Shown: positions 38,625 to 46,900, counted from the stretch's first letter. The stretch: DNA of 64,000 nucleotides from Actinomycetota bacterium (GCA_018268465.1 JAFDWN010000010.1:292849-356848), one strand, 5' to 3'. A program made the numbers and translations. The notes: generated by a model from the sequence alone, not told the origin.

Positions 38625-38629
38625 ATCGT
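38624..38629 (+). promoter_or_regulatory. -10 element, leaderless promoter of the TetR gene
   Basis: TATCGT ends 7 bases before the ATG at 38637. Confidence 0.5.
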
Positions 38630-38636
38630 TTGCGGT

Positions 38637-39203
38637 ATGTCAGCCACCACCGGCGGACGCGGGGCCCGGGCCCGCATCGAGCGCACCGCGGACGCTCTGT
38701 TCTACCGCCATGGCATCCACATCACCGGGGTCGAATTGTTGACCCACCAGGCGAACGTCTCGAAAAGAACGTTCTACCAACACTTCACGAGCAAGACGGA
38801 GCTTGTCGAGGACTACCTGCGCCGGATCGACGCCGCGGGCGGATCCATCCTGGAGCGGCGGCTCGATCTCGAAGGACTGACGCCTCGGGAACGGTTGCTG
38901 GCCATCTTCGACATCCCCGCGATCGACGTGTTTCGCGGCTGCCCGTTCCACAACGCGGCGGTGGAGTCGGCCGGGACGCTCCCCGGTGTCGACGGCATCG
39001 TGCGTGAGCACAAACTGCGGTTCGCCGACCGACTGACCGCCGTGGCCGGCGCGGCGGGCGCGCGGGATCCGCAGCTTCTCGGGCGTCAGCTTGCGGTGCT
39101 GTTCGAGGGCGCCACGGCGCTGGCCACCTCTGTCGGCGACACCGCGCCGCTGGTGTCCGCGCGCTCCGCGGCGGCCGTGCTCATCGACGCGGCCACCCTC
39201 TGA
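38637..39203 (+). CDS. TetR/AcrR-family transcriptional regulator
   Basis: A protein of 188 residues. The N-terminal DNA-binding domain reads RIERTADALFYRHGIHITGVELLTHQANVSKRTFYQHFTSKTELVEDYL, the standard TetR helix-turn-helix. The C-terminal ligand domain has CPFHNAAVESAG. It follows the pyruvate kinase-like gene by 66 bases on the same strand but has its own leaderless promoter with an operator-like palindrome. I infer autorepression and control of the upstream gene through the shared motif. The inducer is unknown. Confidence 0.9.
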   Translation: MSATTGGRGARARIERTADALFYRHGIHITGVELLTHQANVSKRTFYQHFTSKTELVEDYLRRIDAAGGSILERRLDLEGLTPRERLLAIFDIPAIDVFRGCPFHNAAVESAGTLPGVDGIVREHKLRFADRLTAVAGAAGARDPQLLGRQLAVLFEGATALATSVGDTAPLVSARSAAAVLIDAATL

Positions 39204-39249
39204 TCTCCGCGAATACGGTCTCGATGCCCAATTGATGACGCAGATGCGG

Positions 39250-39278
39250 TTGTTTCGGCCATGGCGTGCGGCTAACAT
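39250..39278 (+). promoter_or_regulatory. Sigma-A type promoter, leaderless
   Basis: TTGTTT (39250-39255), a 17-base spacer and TAACAT (39273-39278), which ends 6 bases before the GTG at 39285. Confidence 0.6.
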
Positions 39279-39284
39279 TCGGCG

Positions 39285-39689
39285 GTGCCTTCTATCCGCA
39301 TCCGCGAAGCGGCCGAACTCCTCGGTGTCAGCGACGACACTGTGCGCCGGTGGATCGACGACGGGAGCCTGCCGGCGAGTCAGGACGAGTCTCGGCGCAA
39401 GGTGATCGACGGCGCCGCGCTGGCCCGCTTCGCCCGCGCGAACGCCGCGGCACCCCGCGACCCCCTCGGCATCGGGAGTTCGGCGCGCAACCGGTTCACC
39501 GGACTGGTCACCAACGTCGTCATCGACACCGTCATGGCCCAGGTCGAGATGCAGTGCGGGCCCTTCACCGTGGTGTCCCTGATGAGCGCGGACGCGGTGC
39601 GGGAACTCAAGCTCGAACCGGGCAGTGTCGCCGTCGCTGTGGTCAAGGCCACGACGGTGATCGTGGAAACACCGAAAGGACAAGCGTGA
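39285..39689 (+). CDS. HTH-Mop (TOBE) molybdate-binding regulator-like protein
   Basis: A protein of 134 residues. Residues 1-55 are a MerR/excisionase-like helix-turn-helix (IRIREAAELLGVSDDTVRRWIDDGSLP). Residues about 65-132 are a Mop/TOBE domain (SARNRFTGLVTNVVIDTVMAQVEMQCG), which binds molybdate. The fusion is a common actinobacterial molybdate-responsive or storage protein. It overlaps the start of modA by 4 bases (GTGA), so the two are coupled. It may sense molybdate and regulate the pair. The start is GTG, supported by the leaderless promoter. Confidence 0.88.
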   Translation: MPSIRIREAAELLGVSDDTVRRWIDDGSLPASQDESRRKVIDGAALARFARANAAAPRDPLGIGSSARNRFTGLVTNVVIDTVMAQVEMQCGPFTVVSLMSADAVRELKLEPGSVAVAVVKATTVIVETPKGQA

Positions 39690-40486
39690 TCAACTCCAAG
39701 ATGTTCGCAGTCGCCTGCGCCCTGGCGTTGGCATTGGCGACCGGATGCAGCTCCGGGGGCGAATCCTCGTCCAGCGAAACGACTTCCGGGTCGCCGGAGT
39801 CCTCATCGGCGGAGGGCCAGATCATGGTGTTCGCCGCCGCGTCGCTGAAATCCACCTTCACCGAGATCGGTGAACAGTTCAAGACGGAGAACCCCGGCGC
39901 GTCGGTGGAGTTCTCCTTCGCCGGCTCGTCCGACCTCGTCACCCAGTTGACGCAGGGCGCACCGGCCGACGTCTTCGCATCCGCGGACACCAGGAATATG
40001 GATAAGGCCGTACAGGCCGATCTGATCACGGGTCAGCCGGTCGATTTCGCGACCAACACGCTGACGATCGCGGTAGCCCCCGGGAACCCCAAGAACATCC
40101 AATCCCTGCAGGACCTGACGAAGCCGGGAATCAACGTCGTCATCTGTGCGCCCCCGGTTCCGTGCGGCGGGGCGACCAAGACGGTCGAGGAGGCCAGCGG
40201 CGTGACCCTGTCCCCGGTGAGCGAGGAGACATCGGTCACCGACGTGCTGAACAAGGTCACGACGGGACAGGCCGACGCCGGCCTGGTCTACGTCACCGAC
40301 GCTATCGGTGCAGGTGACAAGGTCACGGCCGTCGACTTCCCGCAGGCCGCCGAAGCGGTCAACACCTATCCGATCGCCGTGCTCAGCCAATCGAAGCACG
40401 CCGAGCTGGCGCAGAAGTTCGTCGACCTGGTCACCGGAGAGTCGGGCCAGAAGGTCCTGAACAAGGCCGGATTCGCCGCACCCTGA
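39686..40486 (+). CDS. modA: Molybdate ABC transporter substrate-binding lipoprotein ModA
   Basis: A protein of 266 residues from the GTG at 39686. The N-terminus is a lipoprotein signal (FAVACALALALATGC, lipobox LATGC) followed by a Ser-rich linker. The core has the ModA motifs VFAAASLKSTFTEIGEQF (oxyanion-binding loop), FSFAGSSDLVTQL, GAPADVFASAD and the end GQKVLNKAGFAAP. It binds molybdate or tungstate outside the cell. No modB or modC follows: a terminator hairpin and a DUF1622 gene come next, so the channel subunits must be encoded elsewhere. Confidence 0.93.
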   Translation: MINSKMFAVACALALALATGCSSGGESSSSETTSGSPESSSAEGQIMVFAAASLKSTFTEIGEQFKTENPGASVEFSFAGSSDLVTQLTQGAPADVFASADTRNMDKAVQADLITGQPVDFATNTLTIAVAPGNPKNIQSLQDLTKPGINVVICAPPVPCGGATKTVEEASGVTLSPVSEETSVTDVLNKVTTGQADAGLVYVTDAIGAGDKVTAVDFPQAAEAVNTYPIAVLSQSKHAELAQKFVDLVTGESGQKVLNKAGFAAP

Positions 40487-40522
40487 CCGCACCGTCGGAC
40501 GACCGGGCCGCCCTGCTGACGC

Positions 40523-40556
40523 CCGCCCCCGGCGCGCTGTCCGCCGCAGGGGGCGG
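40523..40556 (+). terminator. Hairpin after modA
   Basis: CCGCCCCC pairs with GGGGGCGG over 8 base pairs around an 18-base loop; CGGTCTTCT follows. Confidence 0.55.
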
Positions 40557-40564
40557 CGGTCTTC

Positions 40565-40570
40565 TACTGT
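40565..40570 (+). promoter_or_regulatory. -10 element, leaderless promoter
   Basis: TACTGT ends 6 bases before the ATG at 40577. Confidence 0.5.
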
Positions 40571-40576
40571 TCGCCC

Positions 40577-40939
40577 ATGGGTTTCGTCGAGGTCGTGGAG
40601 ACGGTCGGCACCGTCATCGACGGGGTAGGGGTGGCGATCATCGCGATCGGCACCGTGTGGGCATCGGTATTCGCGCTGCAGCGCCGCCTCGGCCGGGAAG
40701 GCGACGTGTACCGACGGCTGCGCGGGGACCTCGGCCGGACCATCCTGCTGGGGCTGGAGTTCCTCGTCGCCGCCGACATCATCAAGACCGTCGCCGTCAC
40801 TCCCGACGCGCGCAGCGTCGCCGTCCTGGCGGGGATCGTCGCGATCCGCACATTCCTGAGTTTCTCGCTGGAACTCGAGATCACCGGCCGCTGGCCGTGG
40901 CAGCAACGCCCTGCCACGGCGCAGCAGGAGACCGCGTAG
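40577..40939 (+). CDS. DUF1622 family membrane protein
   Basis: A protein of 120 residues with two or three hydrophobic segments (VVETVGTVIDGVGVAIIAIGTVWASVFAL and ILLGLEFLVAADIIKTVAV), typical of the DUF1622 family: FLVAADIIKTV and then a short loop and IRTFLSFSLELEIT. Function unknown. The ATG at 40577 has a leaderless-type -10. It is separate from modA. Confidence 0.87.
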   Translation: MGFVEVVETVGTVIDGVGVAIIAIGTVWASVFALQRRLGREGDVYRRLRGDLGRTILLGLEFLVAADIIKTVAVTPDARSVAVLAGIVAIRTFLSFSLELEITGRWPWQQRPATAQQETA

Positions 40940-41071
40940 GGCGCGGTGGCCGGCGGTTCGGTCGGGACGTGCAGTCGTTGCGCGACGGACGAATACGGAT
41001 ATCCCGCCGAAGTGCGGTGCTCCCAGGCTCCTGGGTGTCGCCTGTGATCTTGATGCATCCTCGACCCGTAC

Positions 41072-41090
41072 TACTACAATCTATGTAGTA
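41072..41090. promoter_or_regulatory. Putative BlaI-family operator over the -10 of the DUF2231 gene
   Basis: TACTACA and TGTAGTA are perfect 7-base arms separated by ATCTA. TACA/TGTA half sites are typical of BlaI/MecI/CopY repressors. The right arm overlaps the TAGTAT -10 element (41086-41091). A BlaI-like regulator gene lies about 1.4 kb away at 42466-42849. Confidence 0.6.
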
Positions 41091-41091
41091 T
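41086..41091 (+). promoter_or_regulatory. -10 element, leaderless promoter under the dyad
   Basis: TAGTAT ends 7 bases before the ATG at 41099 and shares bases with the dyad at 41072-41090. Confidence 0.5.
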
Positions 41092-41098
41092 TTCGGTC

Positions 41099-41569
41099 AT
41101 GTCCACCGTGAACGGTCTCCCCGCCCATGTGCTTCTGGTGCATCTCCTGGTTGTGCTCACGCCGTTGACGGCGGCGCTATCCGTCGTATGCGCGCTCTGG
41201 CCGGCCGCCCTGCGCCGCCTGGTCTGGCTCGTGCTGGCGCTCGCGGTCGGCTGTGTCGTCGCCACGCCGATCACGACGGAGGCCGGCGAATGGCTCGAGC
41301 ACCGGGTGGGTGAAACGCCCGCGCTGGCGGCGCACGCCGCGCTCGGCGACACCATGCTGTACTTCTCCATCGCGGTCCTTGTCGCGGCGGTGGGGCTCGT
41401 CGTGGTGCATCTGCGCCGCGAACGCGGGCGGCCACTGCCCCGGGTGTTGGCCGGCGCGGTGTCGGCGCTGGTCATCGTCGCTGCGGTCGCCGCGACCGTG
41501 CAGGTGTACCGGATCGGCGATTCGGGGGCGCAATCCGCGTGGGGTGACGTCGCGACGGGCGGCGAATAA
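41099..41569 (+). CDS. DUF2231 family membrane protein
   Basis: A protein of 156 residues with four hydrophobic segments (LPAHVLLVHLLVVLTPLTAALSVVCAL, LVWLVLALAVGCVVATPIT, DTMLYFSIAVLVAAVGLVVV, GAVSALVIVAAVAATVQVYRIG) and a conserved His in HPxHxxLVH-like GLPAHVLLVHLL and in WLEHRVGETP and AAHAALGD. This is the DUF2231 family, often thought to bind haem or metal in the membrane, though not proven. The promoter carries a BlaI-type dyad. It converges with the BlaR-like gene, 6 bases between stops. Confidence 0.85.
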   Translation: MSTVNGLPAHVLLVHLLVVLTPLTAALSVVCALWPAALRRLVWLVLALAVGCVVATPITTEAGEWLEHRVGETPALAAHAALGDTMLYFSIAVLVAAVGLVVVHLRRERGRPLPRVLAGAVSALVIVAAVAATVQVYRIGDSGAQSAWGDVATGGE

Positions 41570-41575
41570 CCCCGA

Positions 41576-42469
41576 TCAGCCGACCACGACCGAGGCGGCT
41601 TCACCCGCTTCGGGGGCTATCCGGTCCTGGGCGATGTCCGCGCTCATTCCCAGATCGGCGGCGACGCCGACGATGACGGCGAAAGCGGCCACCAGCGCCC
41701 AGCTGCGCTGTCTGCCGGGTGCGGCGGCCCGCAAGGCCTCCACTCGACGCACCACATCCTGACAGCCGCCGTCTATCCGCCCGACCGTGTCATGGCGGGA
41801 GGAACTTCTGCGCGCCGTCAGCATCGCCGCCCGGGCGACGGCGCGTGCGGCCACCGCCCGGTCCGGGTGCGCCGCCGACTCGTCGGCCTGCCGTTCTGCG
41901 GCGTAACGCACCACCGGCCGCCATCCGGCCAGCAACGGATTCAGACACGCCGCGACCTCGACGGCATGGATGTACAGGTGGTGGCGGCATCGCAGGTGTG
42001 CCCGTTCGTGTCGGATCACCGCGGCCAGCTCGTCGTCGGGCAGCGCCTCACGCAGCCCGGTCGTCAACACCACCACGGCGCCGCGGCCCGGCACGGCGAA
42101 TGCGGCTGGCCACTCATCCTCGACGGTGAGCACAGCGCCCGGCCGGCCGCGCCCGGCGCGGCGAAACAGCGCACCGCGGCGCCAACTCGCCCGCACGCGG
42201 ACACCGTGCCTGACGGCCCGACAGGCCCCGGTGCCGATGGCCACCCCAAGCCCGGCGGCCACCGCGCGGCCGAGCGGGTGATGGGCCGTCGCCGCGATGC
42301 CGGCCGCCGTCAGGACCGCCGTTGTCGTGGCCCCGGCAAGCAGAACCGCCCCCACTGCCGTCACCCGGAGCAGCCAGAACGGCGTGAACAGCACATCCAG
42401 ACGGGGCAGCGCAACGACGAGCGCACCTGCGAGACACCACGATCCGGCCAACACGGCCCAGACCGTCAC
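41576..42469 (-). CDS. blaR: M56-family membrane metallopeptidase (BlaR-like)
   Basis: A protein of 297 residues with about four membrane segments and the zinc motif HERAH (VIRHERAHLRCRHHL). The helix NPLLAGWRPVVRYAAERQADESAA gives the likely third ligand Glu. There is no C-terminal penicillin-binding sensor, which matches mycobacterial BlaR (Rv1845c type). It is thought to cleave or inactivate BlaI in response to a membrane or cell-wall signal. Its start overlaps the blaI stop (GTGA), so the pair is one operon. Confidence 0.9.
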   Translation of the reverse strand: MTVWAVLAGSWCLAGALVVALPRLDVLFTPFWLLRVTAVGAVLLAGATTTAVLTAAGIAATAHHPLGRAVAAGLGVAIGTGACRAVRHGVRVRASWRRGALFRRAGRGRPGAVLTVEDEWPAAFAVPGRGAVVVLTTGLREALPDDELAAVIRHERAHLRCRHHLYIHAVEVAACLNPLLAGWRPVVRYAAERQADESAAHPDRAVAARAVARAAMLTARRSSSRHDTVGRIDGGCQDVVRRVEALRAAAPGRQRSWALVAAFAVIVGVAADLGMSADIAQDRIAPEAGEAASVVVG

Positions 42470-42849
42470 CGCCGGTTTTCCCCGTCGTCGCCGGACCTGT
42501 CGAGCAGTTCGGCCAGTACCGCCTCGTCCTCGGGGGCCAGGCCGGCGACAAAGTTGGCGAGCACGTCGGCCCGTTCGGCGCGGCCGTCGAGTTCGCGCCG
42601 CATCCTTATCGCCGCCTTGAGCGCGGGCAATTCGCCGGTGCGCACGGTTAATTCGTAGGTGTAGGCGCGTCCGTGCTTGGTCCGGGTCAACAACCCCTTG
42701 GTGGTCAGCCGGGTGAGCGCCGTCATGACCGTGGTGTGCGCCAGATCGCCGCCCAGCGCCGCCCGCACCTGCGAAACGGTCAGCGGTGCACCGGCCTCTT
42801 CGAGGACGTCGATCACCGCGTCCTCGAGCGCCCCGGATTCCCTGCGCAC
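42466..42849 (-). CDS. blaI: BlaI/MecI/CopY-family transcriptional repressor
   Basis: A protein of 127 residues from the GTG at 42849 (GGGAGG 9-14 bases upstream); the GTG at 42858 would add three residues. It has the winged-helix core LEDAVIDVLEEAGAPLTVSQVRAAL, then HTTVMTALTRLTTKGLLTRTKHGRAYTYEL, and a C-terminal dimerisation helix pair (DVLANFVAGLAPEDEAVLAELLDRS). In mycobacteria BlaI represses blaC and cell-envelope genes until BlaR signals. The nearest BlaI-type site in this window is at 41072, in front of the DUF2231 gene. Confidence 0.92.
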   Translation of the reverse strand: MRRESGALEDAVIDVLEEAGAPLTVSQVRAALGGDLAHTTVMTALTRLTTKGLLTRTKHGRAYTYELTVRTGELPALKAAIRMRRELDGRAERADVLANFVAGLAPEDEAVLAELLDRSGDDGENRR

Positions 42850-42869
42850 ACCACTCACCTCCCGACGAT

Positions 42870-42887
42870 GGGGCCAGGATAGGCCCC
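42870..42887. terminator. Hairpin between the VIT gene and blaI
   Basis: GGGGCC-AGGATA-GGCCCC is a perfect 6-base-pair stem. It ends 21 bases before the blaI start and 24 bases after the VIT stop; it may be a terminator for the VIT gene or a dyad in the blaI leader. Confidence 0.45.
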
Positions 42888-42911
42888 CTCGCTCGCTGTG
42901 GGTGACCGCAC

Positions 42912-43625
42912 TCAGCCGATCACTCCCCCGACCAGGTGCCCGATCGCATACGTCACCGCCAGTGCCACACCGCCGCCCACGACGTTGCGCAGCACGGCCC
43001 GCCCGGGGGGCGCCCCACCCAGACGTGCACTCACCCACCCCGTTATCGCCAGCGCGATCAGCACGGTCACGACCGTGATCGGCACCCGCAGCGATGTGGG
43101 CGGCAGGAGGATCGCCACCAGCGGCAGCAGGGCTCCCGTCGTGAACGACAGCGCCGAGGAGAACGCCGCCGCCCAAGGGCTGGTCAGGGCGTCGGGGTCG
43201 ATGCCGAGTTCGGCTTCGGCGTGCGCGGTGAACGCATCGTGGTCGGTGAGCTCCTGGGCTACCGCTCGTGCCGTCGATGCCGCCAGCCCCTTCTTCTCGT
43301 AGATTTCGGCCAGTTCGTCGAGCTCGGCAGCCGGATCGTCGCGCAGTTCGCGCCGCTCCTTGGTCAGCAGCGCACGTTCGGTGTCGCGTTGGGTGCTCAC
43401 CGACACGTACTCGCCCAGTGCCATCGACACCGCGCCGGCGGCCAGCCCCGCGATACCCGCCATGGCGATCGGCGCGCGGTCGGCCGTGGCGGCGGCGACC
43501 CCGACCACGATGCCCGCCGTCGACACGATGCCGTCGTTGGCGCCGAGCACTCCGGCGCGCAACCAGTTCAGCTTCGACGACACCGAACCGATATGCGGCT
43601 CCCCCGAATGGGACACTTCCTCCAC
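42912..43625 (-). CDS. VIT/CCC1-family iron/manganese transporter
   Basis: A protein of 237 residues with five membrane segments. N-terminal motif: LNWLRAGVLGANDGIVSTAGIVVGV; then AGAVSMALGEYVSVSTQRDTE, which holds the acidic residues of the metal site. A charged helix pair (RRELRDDPAAELDELAEIYEKKG) forms the family's cytosolic metal-binding domain. Such proteins move Fe2+ or Mn2+ out of the cytosol. The GTG at 43625 is the start; a TATGAT -10 (43644-43649) and an IdeR-like box (43662-43680) lie upstream. Iron-dependent control is inferred from the box. Confidence 0.88.
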   Translation of the reverse strand: MEEVSHSGEPHIGSVSSKLNWLRAGVLGANDGIVSTAGIVVGVAAATADRAPIAMAGIAGLAAGAVSMALGEYVSVSTQRDTERALLTKERRELRDDPAAELDELAEIYEKKGLAASTARAVAQELTDHDAFTAHAEAELGIDPDALTSPWAAAFSSALSFTTGALLPLVAILLPPTSLRVPITVVTVLIALAITGWVSARLGGAPPGRAVLRNVVGGGVALAVTYAIGHLVGGVIG

Positions 43626-43643
43626 AAGGGAAGGTTATGACCA

Positions 43644-43649
43644 ATCATA
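43644..43649 (-). promoter_or_regulatory. -10 element of the VIT gene
   Basis: TATGAT on the minus strand, 18 bases upstream of the GTG at 43625. Confidence 0.5.
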
Positions 43650-43661
43650 CTGCGCCACAAG

Positions 43662-43680
43662 CAAACCTAGGCTAGCCGAA
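43662..43680. promoter_or_regulatory. Candidate IdeR/DtxR box upstream of the VIT gene
   Basis: The core TAGGCTA is flanked by CAAACC and GCCGAA. Against the 19-base IdeR consensus (TTAGGT-TAGGCTA-ACCTAA) it matches 12 positions: 7 of 7 in the core, 4 of 6 on the right and 1 of 6 on the left. It lies about where the -35 of the VIT promoter would be. The match is partial. Confidence 0.35.
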
Positions 43681-43784
43681 GCACGGACCGACGAACGTGT
43701 CCGGGTGAGGTGGTATCGGGGACGGCGTCGGCGCCTGCGAACTGGACATTCGGGCGACGACGCGTAGGCGCTGGGCGCCCCGCC

Positions 43785-43880
43785 GGCGTCCGGGAAGACG
43801 ATCTGGGGGGTTCCGCCGAGTTCGACGGTTACCTTGTTGAGGTTCTCGGCGGCGGCCTTCGCGACGGCACGCCGCCGTCG
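43785..43880 (-). pseudogene. Aldehyde dehydrogenase relic
   Basis: On the minus strand one frame reads AVAKAAAENLNKVTVELGG then TPQIVFPDAGGAP, which is the conserved aldehyde dehydrogenase stretch before the catalytic glutamate loop (usually AAENLKKVTLELGGK). The frame is read through the relic, but the sequence before it (RITSRRRR in the place of the ITFTGSTAVG stretch) and after it is degenerate, and no start or full domain exists. The whole remnant is about 100 bases. It is a decayed copy with no function expected. Confidence 0.65.
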
Positions 43881-43984
43881 GGAAGTGATGCGATGATCGC
43901 GTCGCCGGGTGCCGATCCTGAATCCGCGAACCGCACCTCAAGCCGACGCCGCCCGGTCACGGCCGGCCCGCGTGCCGGCCGCGG

Positions 43985-46900
43985 TCAGCCGACGACGGCG
44001 TCGATCGCCCGGTGGATCCGCTGTTCGCTGACCGGCCGGGGGGTGCCCAGTTGCTGCGCCCACAGGCTGACCCGCAGTTCCTCGATCATCCAGGCAATGT
44101 CACGCACGTCGGCCGCGGCCGCACGAGTCGGCGAAAGCGCCTGCACCAGAAGATCGTAGGCGTCCTCGACGGCGTGCACCCGGGCCATCCGTTCGCGGTC
44201 GGCGGTCAGCGCGTGCGGAAGCCGGTCCAGGCGCCGGCCGATCGCGGTGAGGTAGCGGGCGAGATCGGCGAGGTGCGCCCGGCCCGCGGCGGTGACGAAT
44301 CCGGGCGGCAACAGCGTGCGCAGCTGGGTACGGATGTCGGCGATTGAATCAGCCTGCGCCGCTGTGGGTTTGTCCGGCAGTGCGATGTCCACGTCATGCG
44401 CGGCGGTGAGCACCTTCGCCACCCGGCCGACGATGTCGAGTGTGGTCGGCACCAGGTCGGCGGCGACGCGGTCTCTCAGCGCCGCGAACTCCGCTCGTGT
44501 CCATACCGGCGCCGGGGCGAGCGCGTCGACGGCGGCGTCGGCACAGTCGTCGAGCAGCGCGGCCAGTGACCCGTCCGGGTTGTTGCCGAGTACCAGGCGG
44601 GTGCGCGGATCCAGCTGTCGCTCCAGGTTTTTGGTCGCCGACGGGACCGAGAGCCGCAGCAGTCTCCTGGTGCCAAGCGCCATCGCGGCACCTTGCTCCG
44701 CCCGGGTGGGGAACACCCGTACGTCCACCGCCGGACCCGCGTCGACCAGCGCGGGGTAGCCGCGCACCGTGTGGCCGCCCCGGGTGCCCTCGACGCTGCG
44801 CGGCAACTCGTCGAGGTCGTCCGGCCAGGTGCGCAGCCCGGTTCGTTCCAGATCGCCTGCCACCGCGTCGGCGACGGCCTCCCGCATCGGCGCGGCGAGC
44901 CGTTCCTGCAGGGCGCCGAGGTCCTTTCCGCGCGCCACCTCGGTACCCTCCGCCGATTCGACGGCGAACGTCAGTCGCAGATGCGGCGGAATCTTGTCGA
45001 GATCGAAAGCGTCGATCGGCACGAGAATGCCGGTGCGTCTGCGTAGTTCGCGTTGCAGCGCCTCCAACAGCGGCTCGGTGTCCGGCCTGATCGACGCGAG
45101 CACAACGCGGGCGGTGTCGGGCGCAGGGACGAAGTTGCGACGCAGATCCTTCGGCAGCGACCGGATGAGCGCGGTGAGCAGTTCCTCCCGCAACGCCGGC
45201 ACCTGCCACGCGAACTCGTCGCCGCCCAGACGCGCCAGCACGCCGACCGGGATGTGCACGGTGACACCGTCGTCGGCGGCACCCGGCTCGAAGCGGTAGG
45301 TCAGCGGCAGCGATGTGTCGCCGGCCTGCCAGCTGTCGGGGTGCTCGGCGGTCGTGTCCGTGCGCAGCAGGTCGTCGCGGGTGAAGGTGAGCAGATCCGG
45401 TGTCACGTGGCGCTGCTTGCGCCACCAACCGTCGAAGTGCCGCGCCGAGACGATCCCGGCGGGGATCCGGGCATCGTACAGATCGTAGACGGCGTCGTCG
45501 CCGACCAGCAGGTCGCGGCGGCGAGCGCGTTCCTCCAACTCGACGAGTTCCTCACGCAGCCGGGCGTTGTCGCGGAAGAAGTGGTGGCGCGTCTCCCAGT
45601 CACCCTCGACCAGTGCGTGCCGGATGAACAGATCCCGCGCCACGTCGGGTTCGATGTCGGCGTAGCCGACGCGGCGGCGCGGCACCAGGGGAAGCCCGTA
45701 GAGGGTCACCCGTTCGAAGGCCATCACCGCGCCGCGTTTGGCGTCCCAGTGCGGCTCGCTGTAGGTGCGCTGGACCAGGTGTGCGGCGACCCGCTCGACC
45801 ATTTCCGGTTCGATGCGCGCCGCCACCCGCCCGAACAGTCGGCTGGTCTCGACCAGATCGGCGACGACGATCCAGCGGGGCGGGCGTTTGGTCAGCACCG
45901 ATCCCGGCGCGAGGACGAACCGCGCGTTTCGCGCGCCCGTGTAATCCCTGGTGTCGCCCTCGCGCAGCCCCACATGCGACAGCAGTCCCGCGACCAGTGC
46001 GGCGTGCACGCGGGCGGGATCGGCAGGTTCGTCGTTCCCGCCGCCCTCCCTCAGCCCGAGTCCCGATGCGATGCTGCGCAGCTGTCCGGCGAGGTCCTGC
46101 CATTCGCGGATACGCAGGTAGTGCAGGAACTCGTCGCGGCACATCCGCCGAAACGCGTTACCCGAAAGCGCCTTTCGCTGCTCACCCAGATAGTTCCAGA
46201 GGTTGAGGTAGGAGATGAAATCCGAATGCTCGTCGGCGAAGCGCGCATGTTTCTGGCGGGCGGCCTCTTCCCGGTCGGCCGGCCGCTCCCGGGGGTCGGG
46301 GATCGACAGCGCCGCAGCCAGGATCAGCACCTCCCGAACGCAGCCCTCCGTATCGGCCTGCAGGATCATCCGGCCCAGCCGGGGGTCGACCGGCAACTGG
46401 GCCAGCCTGCGGCCCAGGTCGGTGAGGGCGCCGTCGGCGTCGAAGGCGGCGAGCTCACGCAACAGTTGCACGCCGTCGCGGATGCTGCGGGTGTCCGGTG
46501 GATCGAGGAACGGGAACTCCTCCATATCACCCAGGCCCAGCGACGCCATCTGCAGGATCACCGAGGCGAGGTTGGTCCGCAGGATCTCGGGGTCGGTGTA
46601 CCGCGGCCGGGCCGCGAAATCCTCCTCGGAGTACAGCCGGATGCACACGCCCGGCGCTGTCCGCCCCGAGCGGCCTGCGCGCTGCGCGGCCGAGGCCTGC
46701 GAGATCGGCTCGATCGGCAGCCGCTGCACCTTCGTGCGACGACTGTAGCGGGAGATGCGCGCGGTCCCCGGGTCCACGACGTAACGGACGCCCGGCACGG
46801 TCAGTGACGTCTCGGCAACGTTGGTGGCCAATACGATTCGTCGGCCCGTATGCAGCGAGAAGACCTTTTGCTGATCGGCGGTCGGCAGCCGGGCATACAG

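Noticed and set aside
40487-41098. modB or modC after modA
   Set aside because: Only a hairpin, the DUF1622 gene and an operator region are present.
43710-44159. Plus-strand 149-residue open frame between the VIT gene and hrpA
   Set aside because: It overlaps the end of hrpA and the aldehyde dehydrogenase relic; no family pattern.
45053-46807. Plus-strand 584-residue open frame opposite hrpA
   Set aside because: Shadow frame; the minus-strand helicase motifs are unmistakable.
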